From: Cyprinodon diabolis
Lineage: Eukaryota > Chordata > Actinopteri > Cyprinodontiformes > Cyprinodontidae
Direction: 5' to 3'
DNA: 64,000 nucleotides
Assembly: GCA_030533445.1 (NCBI GenBank)
Contig: CM060064.1
Coordinates: 27,588,126-27,652,125, forward strand
Shown here in pieces: positions 1 to 17,124 of the stretch (the stretch's first letter is position 1; each line of letters opens with the position of its first letter). The notes beneath the pieces are model-generated. The model had not been told where the DNA came from and searched no databases. It saw nothing but the letters and a program-made list of their open reading frames with translations. Position numbers and translations under genes: made by a program.

Positions 1-2164
1 CCACATGAGCCATGTCGCCTGATCAATACCTCTTCTGCCATTGTGTGTGTGTCTGGATATCAAGCCCTGTCCAATCACTCTATTACCTGAGTACACTAAT
101 TACAACAGAAAGGAGGCTGATTTATGTGGTGAGACAAACAGTATAGGGTGCAGTCCAAAGCAAGCACACAGTTTTGCACATTAATACAGAGAATCACAAA
201 ACTCCCTTTATTCGGTCTTACCACCTGTGGTGCTTTTTAAGATACCTCAGCCAGAGAAAGGTTTCCTGTTGAACTGTGTGTGTGTGTGAATTCAATAGAC
301 TCGTGCTGAGTCAATATGCTGCACTCCCTGCTATACATGTCACTCATCTTAAGATTTCCTCTTCAGCTTCTCTTCTCCCCCACCCTCTCTCTCTTCTGCT
401 TCCCTGCGAGGTCTCCTCCCTCATCTTCCCCCAACTTTGGGTGACATGCACTTATTCTCCGTCTGTTGCTTCCAGAGAGTGCACATCCTTATATTACCTG
501 ACCCCCTACCTCCGACAAGCCTCCACCCTAAGCCGGTGCCAGATGCAACCCAGCAATTACAGAGTTGGTGTGGGGCTATATTCATGTCAACCTGTCAGCT
601 CTCTTTCCTCCCTCATAACTTTCCTTCCTTCCCTCTATCCCTTTCTTCCTCTCTGGACCCGCTAGGCCTGGGTACCCCCTAATTACACACAGCATTCCTC
701 CTCCTCTTGGCAGACACCAAAAAGCAGTGGGGTGACAGTAAAGTGGGCATCATGGGAGAAGCCTTGAAAGGCTGTAGGTGTCAGGGACGAGCATACCATT
801 GCAACCCGGCTGAGGGAGAATCCTCCAGATGTGGCAAAGACGGGTTAGGTCCAGTTTACCAGAGCCAAGGCACATTTGGAATAACAGTGACTCACACATG
901 GATAACAGGGCAGGCTCCATGCAATATGCGATGGAGTTTCATATTGTTGCAGGCTTCTTGCTGATAAGGAATCCAAGATAACAAGCTTAGCTCTTCAGTA
1001 GAAATGGCAACACTTATCCCTAATAATCACTGAACCCTGCATTACAAATACTGGAACTCAGCTTAGCTGATAACCTGCAGATGTGTCCTTGTTACCCAGT
1101 CTAGCACACACACCTACACAGGCCAATGTCTATGTGTGTGTGTGTGCAGTTTTAATGAAATGCAGCGGGATCACTGTGGCAGGGACCTTTGATCCTTTAA
1201 TATGAGAGAATAATTAAAGGAGCAACAATCTTGCAACAGCCTCAGGAATACAGAACAGATTCTCAAATGTGCACAGTAGCTGCATATGCCCCAGTACACA
1301 TGGGCACATCACATATCTACTTCCCATACCAGTCCGGGAGAAAAATATCATATGATAATAAAAATGCTAAAAACACAATATCACTTCCTGCCATTATGAA
1401 TGAAAGGAAACAATCACTTCTGTTAGATAGAAGAATGGTTTGTAGTTCCATTCAGTGGTGGTGGGAGGCCAAAATGCTTGGTTGGTTTCTAAGTTTGACT
1501 ACGGCCAGTGGCAGGAGGGAGACTGCTAACTCTGCTTTCTACGCTTAATGGGCACAGCACCCTTTGGTCGCACTGCCTAGGCTGGATGCGCTACGCTGTG
1601 GTGAATCCTAAAACAACACTCTAGGTTACCGGGGTGGATCTATGAGCTCTCTTTCACGTGTTAAACTGGCTTTTATTTCCACACCACGGTACTTTAAAGA
1701 TCACCGGCTAAAAGTAAAATTAACAAAGGGTGAGGTTTGATCCCAAGGAACAAAACAAGATTACTGTAAAACAGCATGACAATCTCTGGCATGAGTTGGT
1801 TTAATCCAACATGTCATCACAAAAAATGTTGACACCTCAAATGAATCAAAACAGCTTTTGTTTAGGGAGTTCTCGCTTAGCTACCGTGTGAAAACTAGTA
1901 GAACCAGTAGCAAACACAGGCTCTGTTTTTTTTAAGCAAAAGAAGCCGAGGAGAGACTCTCACGCTATGATGACCATGAGTGGAAAAAAAAACAAAGCAA
2001 GTTGTTACTCAAACATTTGAAAATATAGACTGTGATATGGCTACCTTTTTATACAGATGAATAATAATGACTCTTCCAACTGTTGCTAAAATAAAAGAAT
2101 ATCATGGTTCCAATAAAATAGTGGTGTTCACTAATTTGATATCCAAACAAAGGACTTAACCATG
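1..2164. other. Non-coding stretch, no gene recognised
   Basis: Mixed-composition DNA with short pyrimidine-rich patches (350-670) and a short TG run near 1130-1146. Open frames here are short and overlapping, low in complexity, and lack splice or family support. I see no mobile element with recognisable ends. It could be intronic or intergenic. Confidence 0.6.
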
Positions 2165-2172
2165 ATTAAATG

Positions 2173-3470
2173 CAGTGTTGGGCACGTTACTTTGAAAAAG
2201 TAATTAGTTATAGTTACTAGTTACTTCTCCCAAAAAGTAACTGAGTTACTAACTGAGTTACTCCACAATAAAAGTAACTAGTTACTAGTAAAAGTAACTA
2301 TTGCGTTACTTTTGCGTTTCTCGCCCCCGTAACCCTCACCACCCAGCCCCCAGCTTCTCGCCGTGTGTTTCCAAAGCCAGCTGAATAGAGCGGACGACAA
2401 AGACAAGAACCTGCAGAGAGTTTTGCATTTATTGCAACTCAGTGTAAATGACATCAGGGGGGAACGCCATGTGAAGTTTTCTAACAGGGCATTCAGATCT
2501 GGTGAAATTAATAACTGGGGATGTCTAATTCTGAAATCCTGTGTGTTTGGGTTGTTATAGATACTGCAACATCTATCTATCCATCTATCTATCTAGATGT
2601 ATACTCTGCGTGTGACATAAAATATGGATCTCCATCCCTGCCACAAAGGCCATCAAATAATGTTTAAAATAAAAAATACAGTAGGTTGAGAAGGCAGAGT
2701 ATCCATCCATCCATCCATCCATCCATATTTCTCCCTTTCTCCATATAGGCTATCATTTCTGGCTGTTGTCAGGTTAATCATTTGATCGTTCACGCTCTCC
2801 ATAGTTCTCCTGTGGCGCGAGCACAGGGCGACTGGTGCGCGCCTTTAGCGAGCATGCGCGTTTCCTGTCGCTTGCGCGGTGACTCTTGCCACCTGCGCTG
2901 TGCGAGATGCAGAGGAAACCGTATCTGATGGGGAAACGCAGCTCGACGTAACACCGGTATTTCCATCAGGAAAACGCTGTTTTGCTGCTGGAGTCATCCT
3001 CACTCTCCATCTCTCTGTGTGTGCTGTACGTTAACACCCACCAGCGGAAACACCCACCTTCCCAACTGACAGACGGAATCTCACTATACATCAGCCATTC
3101 TCATCCTCCCCTCTCTCATGACAAGGCGCGCACCTCTGGATGAGCTAAAAAAATAATCTTTAATATCTCTTAAACAAAAGTAGTACAAACAATATTTTTT
3201 TCTGCACTCTGCACTAACGTTGTACTAACCATTCAGTCTATTTGCAGAGTTTTTTGACGTGGGTGGGGTGTCAGCTTCACGCAGCTGCGCACGAGTCCTA
3301 TCATGAAAAAAGGTTCATTGTGCGACTTGAGAAACGCGCAGTAACGGGGTGTCTGCAATGGTAACTGCGTTATAGTTACAGTCAAAGTAATTAGTTAGAT
3401 TACTCGTTACTAAAAGAAGGTAACGGCGTTAGTAACGCCGTTACTTTCAACGCCGTTAGTCCCATCACTG
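2173..3470. mobile_element. Non-autonomous hAT-type transposon, 1298 bp, perfect 8-bp target duplication
   Basis: The element starts CAGTGTTGGG and ends with the inverted form of CAGTGATGGG. It is flanked by identical 8-bp direct repeats ATTAAATG at 2165-2172 and 3471-3478, the hAT signature. Both ends are packed with GTTAC/GTAAC motifs (about 2180-2315 and 3355-3450), which look like subterminal transposase-binding repeats. The interior has no transposase-like frame. It holds CTAT/CCAT short tandem repeats (about 2570-2595 and 2700-2727) and a CpG-dense block (about 2810-3060) that stands out from the AT-rich surroundings. I infer an internally deleted or chimeric derivative of an autonomous hAT. 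Terminal motifs of this kind are common in fish genomes. Confidence 0.88.
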
Positions 3471-3478
3471 ATTAAATG

Positions 3479-4354
3479 CGATATGTAGAAAATCATGAAG
3501 AAGATTCAGTGTTCTGGAAAATTATGAAAACATGATGATAAAGTAATGAAAAGTGTTGCATTTCAAATCTATATTCTAATCTTTGCCATCTAAAAGATAA
3601 ATCAAGTGATCGGAAATACTGCTTATTAATTTTTCACCTGTGTTAGACTGCTATAAAATGTAAGTAGGTTAAGGTAATAATAGCAGTACAGGTATAAAAT
3701 GAAAATGTAAATAAGTGAAGAAAGTTAATGACTTTTTTATTGGAGTTTGAATGTTTTAATCAGCTTAGTAATTTCATAGGGTTGAAAGCTTAACAGTTTG
3801 GAAAATAAACATTTAATGAGTTTTACCATAGCATAAGCAGCCCTATTGGCCAAATTTTAAGTAAGCTAGTGTGGTGATGAACTGATGGTAAAAACAGCAC
3901 AATAAACAGAATATTTTACTTTGTTTTTGGTAACTAATTTGGATGGCAGAGTGGTTTTTAAGAATTGATATATTCTCCCATGACTCATGGCTTTCCAATT
4001 AGTGTGGCTCATTATTTTTATCCCCATCATCACGGCAGTCGCAGCTTAGTCAGCACACTCTGTCATTTCAGAAAGTTTGAGAACTGAACGTTGCACAGGA
4101 ATACAGTGTGGTAGTTTGGCATAAATTTCATTGGGGCATTTTTCAAAAAAAAAAAAGTGTGAGCAGACTTTTGAGGCTACCGCCACCACCAGTTTCTAAT
4201 TAAAAAGAGGAGAATACTATAATCTATATAGTGTTCAGAGAAATAACTTGAATATGACAAAAGTAAGAAATGACGATTGTTTGAAAATGAACAAATTACA
4301 TTGCTTTTCAACCATGCTTCAAAACAATTATTTAAAAAATTAAACCCCATGTGA
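3479..4354. other. AT-rich non-coding stretch, nothing recognised
   Basis: AT-rich sequence with short A/T runs. No gene, RNA or element boundary seen. Confidence 0.6.
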
Positions 4355-4699
4355 AAGAGTTGTCTCTGATCCAATCCGATGTCTGGGATTAGCTTATCCG
4401 CTGATACCCGATACTGGTCTAATTCAACTGCTGAATGAATGAATCATCTCACCATGCGAGTATAGGCTTTAGCCTCAACATTAACATCATTAAGAAAGGT
4501 AAAAAATTAACGCAGGTATAAATGTACTTTAAATTATTTATAAACAAAGAAGCAGTAAAAAGAAAGAAATAGCGTCCCATGTAAAGTGGACTGGATTCGA
4601 ACTCCAATATCTTATAACAAATCACGACATCTGATATTGCTAATTTAGTCAATGTCGGAGCTGATAGCTGATCCAGGTATAGGATCATAGCATCTCTAA
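4355..4699. mobile_element. Degenerate MITE with imperfect terminal inverted repeats
   Basis: The left end (about 4356-4425, containing CTCTGATCCAATCCGATG) and the inverted right end (about 4645-4699, reading TTAGAGATGCTATGATCC) are imperfect inverted copies of a motif recurrent in fish MITEs of GATCCGATACCTGGATC type. No clear target duplication is visible, so the boundaries are approximate. The interior is AT-rich and non-coding. Confidence 0.55.
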
Positions 4700-5082
4700 A
4701 AATTATAGTCAAGCATGTTAAAGGTAAAGGCTATCAAGCAATCTCCAAGCAGCGTCTTTGATTACAGTTGGCCATATCATACAGAAAGATAGGATCAATT
4801 GGACGGATGCAAAACCTCCATGGATCTGGCTGCCGGAGGAAAACTGACAATAAGGAGACAATAATATGAATAGAAAGAAAAGAGCTCAGAAAATCTTCTA
4901 AAGAAATTAAAGGTGAACCTTAAACTCAATATCAGTGTCAGATCGCACCAACCGTCATTTGAGCCAAGCAAGACTTTGTTCACGGAGTTTGAAAGTTCTT
5001 GCTTTGCACGTTCATTGATCTCTTTCAATTGTCCTGAGGTATTATTATATGCATATGAGTTTGTCTTTTCTTTGCATTTCTG

Positions 5083-5150
5083 TGTTGCCCTGTCATGGAC
5101 TGGTGTCCATGGTGTACTGAATCTCATTCCCCATTAGGGATGGATGGAAG
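5083..5150 (+). repeat. LINE/SINE 3'-tail-like fragment
   Basis: The stretch with CCCTGTCATGGACTGGTG followed by a GGATGGATGG run resembles the conserved 3' tail shared by several fish LINE and SINE families. Only about 70 bp is recognisable, and the family cannot be assigned by eye. Confidence 0.4.
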
Positions 5151-5181
5151 GATGGGTTTATGTGTTATGGCCATGTTAGAG

Positions 5182-5396
5182 CAGGGTTTCTTATCCCTGG
5201 TCCTTAGGGCCTATTGTCCTACATGTTTTAGGTGTTTCCCCGCCTCCATACACCTGACCTAAATGAAAAGGTGATTTACAGACATGATGGCTACAGAGGA
5301 GGTAATGCAATCATTTGTATAAGGTCTGCTTGAGCAGAGGCACATTTAAAGCATGAAGGACAGTGGGCCCTTAGAACCGGGGTTAACAAAACTCTG
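5182..5396. mobile_element. 215-bp hAT-type MITE with 8-bp target duplication
   Basis: The left end (CAGGGTTTCTTATCCCTGG) and the inverted right end (CAGAGTTTTGTTAACCCCGG) are imperfect inverted repeats over roughly 35 bp or more. The flanks TGTTAGAG (5174-5181) and TGTTGGAG (5397-5404) form an 8-bp target duplication with one mismatch. It has no coding capacity. A more diverged element of the same style appears at about 61308-61512. Confidence 0.75.
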
Positions 5397-5404
5397 TGTT
5401 GGAG

Positions 5405-8400
5405 CCTACACAGTCATTGACCCAACTACTGACTTAACAGCTTTCCAGCAGTGGAAGTATATATGTGGAAGGATAATTGGAAGTAGTAAGTGAAAAAAGT
5501 GATGAAGGATAAAGTTCACAAAGAGTAGGATAAAGGACCTTCTTCGGTAATTTTAGAAGACTTTCTATTAATAGAGTTTATATGGCAACTGTAATACACA
5601 AAATATACTCCACAAAGAATGCAGGTGAGGCAAAGGCCACTATAAATAGAACCTAGGCTTCCTCAAGCATTTAAGTGAAGCGGCAGGAATAATTTCCTTT
5701 TCTGCACCCCACAGCAAAACATACGGGTATACTGAAAAAATATATATTTTATTGCTATTTTAATTTATTGAAATGCATCCATCTTTTTTAGCCTTTTTGT
5801 ACCGTTTCATATGCCATAACTCTCAGTGTTTTATAATTTCAATGGAAAACAAGCATTTCAACATTGTCCAGGTATCAATTCCAGATTTGGGAACTCTCTA
5901 GGTACAACAGCTTTTGTCCAATAAGAAATAAGCAAATGGAGGTGTGAGCAAACTTTTGATAAAATGAGCCTAAAGATAGAGGAGGAAGAAGAAGAGAGTT
6001 AGGCAGTTCATTAAAGCAGAAACAATAGCTCAGGTTGGGAAAAACAAAAAAATACTTCCTCTTACTCCACAGGCTATCCTAAGTTCAGAGCCAAAAAGAC
6101 AAGAGGAATTGAACAAGTTAGAAAAAGTGGAAAACAAGCTTCATTTGCTTTATACTCTAGGAGATTACAGGGCTGGGACATTTTTCCTCACCATTTCCTT
6201 CTTCCTACACACAATCCCTCTCCAAATGGATGAAAAACAACAAAATGAGGACAATCCCACCCCCTAAATCACCTAGCTGTGCCCCCTCCCTTCCAAAACA
6301 AAGCTGTGCTGTGTCCAAAGCATAGAACTGTTGTGTCTGTCGTGATTCGTACTCCCCTCCACGCACACAAACAAGAATATCGCCCCCCAATCCACGACCA
6401 TCTGTGGCCCCCCCACTATCTCGCCCGTCCAGCTGGCTCTGGAAAAAATCCTTTTGTAAGCCCCTCTTTCCACCCAACATCCTTGACAGCGCACAGACTC
6501 CAGCTCTTTGGCCCCAAACTGAAGACAAACACATGATCAACACCTCATCACAGAATGGAATGAGGAAAAGCACTTACCAACTATTTCCTGTTTTGAATGT
6601 GACTGCAGGAGTGTGTGTGTGTTTTTTTAGCTCCTATGGGGTCAGCAGGATGTGTATCTGTACATTTTACTAGACCTTTTCCTTTTTATTTTTCTTGGCT
6701 CTTTAAATGATTGTCTCAACATGTTTAATTTGGTTTCAATCACATTATATTCCGCATTTAGAAGACGATTTGTCCTCCAAAAGAATATTGGGACAATTAC
6801 ACAGATTTACAATATATCAATCTTGACAAAGAAAAAAAAAAATCAAAAAGGGTTCATCATGGTAATTTAAGCGATAGACCAACTTAACGCAGTAAATCAC
6901 AGAAGTGTGCAGTAATTGCGCTAAAAATGCCTGTAAAGTATGGTATCCATACATATTTAGCCACCTTAAAATGGTGCTTGATAAAAGCACTTCCTCTAGC
7001 AAAGTTTCCATCCAATTCTCACAGAAACTTTTAAAATGTTAACAAAAGAAAAATAATTAAAAATGTGAATTTGACATGTAGAGGTAGCACAGATCAGCAA
7101 TAACTTTTAATTGTATTTACTTTATAATATCAGCTAGTATAAGAAATGTTACAGCAATGTTACATGCCTTCCAGAGAAGTTGAGACAGATATGCAAATCT
7201 GAGGCTTGAATATGGGGTAGGATAAATGCAAGGGAAACAGTTGATCAGCCACGTGAGGTACAGGTTTGCTTTACTTCAACAAATGTGTTTCCATCTCCTC
7301 TTTAGCATATTTATTTTTACAAAAAACTCCAAATCCACCTTACAACTTTTTTACACAATTTCCTAAGTTGACTCTAATCTTGCCATTTCCAATCAAACTT
7401 TTCTACTTGAAAATTCATGGTAAAAATGTTGATGGTTCCTCTGGCTTGCACCCACCAACCTTCAGTAACTACAGTGGACGGTCGTGTGGATAATCATTTG
7501 GTCTGGTATTTTAAACTTCTCTACATTTTCTCTCTGAACAGTGTTGTGTTCTTCACAGTGCTGCAGTTCTCTTAATCTTCAAGGCCTTTCATAGAACGGC
7601 TGGATTTATAATGAGATATAAATCGTACCTTCACATGCACACACCCGTGAATGACTTTTATCAGTTGGGTAATTTGGTCATACTGGATTTTATAAGGGGG
7701 CATTTGGATACAAATACAGTTTAAATCCACCCTTTTCTAACATTTCCTTGTAAAACAGTTAAAAATACCATCTCCTATGTTTTCTACTCCTTTTTATGAA
7801 TACCTTGTGCTTGTCCATCACAAATTTTCTTGTCTTATGGAAATGTAACAAAGTCAGATTATGCCATACAAATATATATCACTCACATTTATATTTACCT
7901 CAAGTTTAAATGACTAAAATGCCATGAACACATACTCTTTGCAATAATCATAAACATCATGATAAAAATATCACATCAGGAAGTAGATGTTTCTAGATAT
8001 TTAAGTGGCATCCCTATGACCATCCTTTAGTATTTCCTTGAGGAAGTGTCAATGACGTTTTAGTTTATAAACATAACTTCCTTGTTAGTTGGATATAGTT
8101 GTGACAAAGATTCAGTGTTCAAAATTGAAAAGAGAAATTGCTGATAAGTTTAGACCTTTTGATTTTTTAAAGTCAGGAAGAGGCAACCTGAAATGAACTA
8201 ATCAACTAATGTTGGTTATATCAAACAGAGACACAACTCTAAAACTTAGAACAACTGGGGACCCTAGTTCATTCTTCTACCATGCAGAGTTACAGAACTC
8301 TCTTTATGCTTTTATTTAACGTCAGATATGACTCTTGAGATACAGTGTGAATTAGTGCACAGATTGCAAAACGATAAATGTGCCATCCCCTGAAAAAAAG

Positions 8401-8439
8401 CTAGACATAGCCAATAATGTCTTAACTGCACAATAAACC
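5405..8439. other. Non-coding stretch, nothing recognised
   Basis: AT-rich DNA with a C-rich patch (about 6240-6500) that produces overlapping spurious frames on both strands. No convincing gene or element ends found. Confidence 0.55.
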
Positions 8440-10110
8440 TCTACAGCGATTGTAAAGCACCAAGAAAAAATGTCCATATTGTGCAAAAAGCATAAATGTT
8501 TTCATCCGCCATTCTCATTTTCCAGCATTGCCTCAACTCTTTTGGGCATGGAGTTCACTAGAGCTTCTGAGGTTCCCTCAGGAATCTTCAACTCCTCCAT
8601 AAAGACCTTGCACTCTCCATCTTTGGTTTGAGAATGTTCATAAATACACTCAAGGTCTTGACAAGTGCTTGACCACTTCGGCAGCTGTACCTTTAGTTAG
8701 TTTAGTAAGGCTGTAGTCTACTTGGAGGTGCGTAGTATATGGGGTTGGGTTTATGTTGGAATACTGTCCTGTGACTTAATTTCTAAAGGGAAGAGATCAA
8801 TTCCTGCTTTTTATGTCACAGTACATGCTGACATTCTAGGTTCCTTGAGTGAACTTCAGCTCTCCACAATCAGCAGCACTCATGTTTTCCCTAAACCATA
8901 ATACCCCCACCACCATGCTTGACTGTAGGCAGGACTCCATCTTTGACTTTCCTCACCCAGTGGCTGGTGTTCTGTCAGATGAGCATACCCCGTCAGACCA
9001 GCATACCCATAGTCAATATGAATGCGCAGGACGTCAGATTTGCATTTATCCCTTTAGTTTTGTACAAAAAATAGACTTTAAACTACCTTAGGTGGCGTGT
9101 ATCTTTTCAGTCATGTACAAAAAACCCCCAAACAATCTTATTACTTACTTTTTGGTGTTTTTTTAAACGTATGGCCATTTCACCGTAAATTTTTTTTTTT
9201 TTTTGTGCATGACTAAAGGGATACATGCCGTTGAGGTAGTTTAAAGTGTATGTTTCGTACAAAACTAAAGGGATAAACGCAAATCAGATGTCTTGTACAT
9301 GCGTACTGACTATTGGTGTGCTGGTCAGACGGGATATGCTGATCTGACAGAACACCTCCATTAAGGCTCGACATCTGAATCTAATAAGTTTATCTTTGTC
9401 TCATGAGATCACAACACATAGTTCCAGTGATCCATGTCCTTAGCCTACCTGTTTTCTGCCGTTTGTAGAATATACTTCATTCTGAGATGACAGCAATTGA
9501 CTATATTGATGCAGTGCCAGGCTAACCAACCCAAACCTCTGCTTTAACAATTGCAGCATTCCATTTTATACTCATTTAATTTAATAAGTACTTATACTTT
9601 AAGGCCTGCTCTGATTGCATCTTGTGCAGTTTTTCTATAAGATCTTTGCCACTGTACTGAAGCTTAGCCTTATAGCCTTGGCCATCTTTGTGTAGAGCAA
9701 AAATCAATATTTCCCAAGATCCTAAGAAGTTTTTGCCATGAGGTGCATTGGTGAATTTCTAGTGACAAGTATGAGAAAGCGTGAGCGTGATAACATAACA
9801 TTAAAGACACCAGCTACATCTTCAAACCCTAGATCTTGTACAACTAATGAGTCACATGATACCAGGGGAGGGAAAATGGCTAATTGAGCACAAGTTTGAC
9901 ATTTTCACTCAGGGACCTACTCAATTTTCTTGCCAGCAATTTATACATTAATGGCTGTGTGTGTGGAGTAATATGAGTTGTACACCAACTAATTTACATG
10001 TATTAAAGTGTCATATCTAGTGTGTCATATCTAGTGTGTCATTCCAAGGTAAGATAAAATAAAAACAATACATGTACAAATATGTAAAAGGTCTACACAC
10101 TTTTGTGAGC
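8440..10110 (-). mobile_element. Decayed Tc1-like transposon (minus strand), interrupted by a MITE
   Basis: Read on the minus strand, this resembles a Tc1/mariner transposase body in order. Recognisable pieces include the antisense form of the region after the first catalytic Asp (about 9360-9460), the block around ACCATGCTTGACTGTAGG (8912-8929), and the 'GGGCATGGAGTTCAC' block near 8542-8556. The downstream non-coding part continues to about 10,110, ending in a CACACTTTTGTGAG-like terminus typical of one fish Tc1 family. Many substitutions and indels leave no long reading frame, so this is an old pseudogene copy. It is split at 8966-9356 by a palindromic MITE. The outer boundaries are approximate. 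Confidence 0.75.
8966..9356. mobile_element. 391-bp near-palindromic MITE nested in the Tc1 remnant
   Basis: The left arm (8966 to about 9126) and right arm (about 9197-9356) are inverted copies about 160 bp long with scattered mismatches, around a loop of about 70 bp containing a T run. Both ends read GGTGTTCTGTCAGAT inwards. Each arm also carries two direct copies of a motif like TTTAGTTTTGTACAAA / TTCAGTCATGTACAAA. It interrupts the Tc1 remnant between recognisable transposase segments on both sides. I cannot identify a clean target duplication, so the superfamily is unassigned. Confidence 0.8.
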
Positions 10111-10111
10111 T

Positions 10112-17077
<6,966 letters not shown>

Positions 17078-17120
<43 letters not shown>

Positions 17121-17124
17121 AAAA
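17078..17124. repeat. Poly-C tract (33 C) followed by poly-A
   Basis: An uninterrupted run of about 33 cytosines (17,078-17,110) adjoins about 14 adenines and a short (TAAA) run. A homopolymer this long is unusual in AT-rich DNA and is prone to length error in sequencing or assembly. Confidence 0.95.

Noticed and set aside
276..1548. Several 80-130-codon frames at the left edge
   Set aside because: Overlapping in different frames, with composition driven by C/T-rich DNA and no recognisable motif.
4585..4625. tRNA B-box-like GAGTTCGAATCCAGTCC on the minus strand
   Set aside because: No A box, acceptor stem or cloverleaf at the right distance. It lies inside a degenerate MITE and is probably chance.
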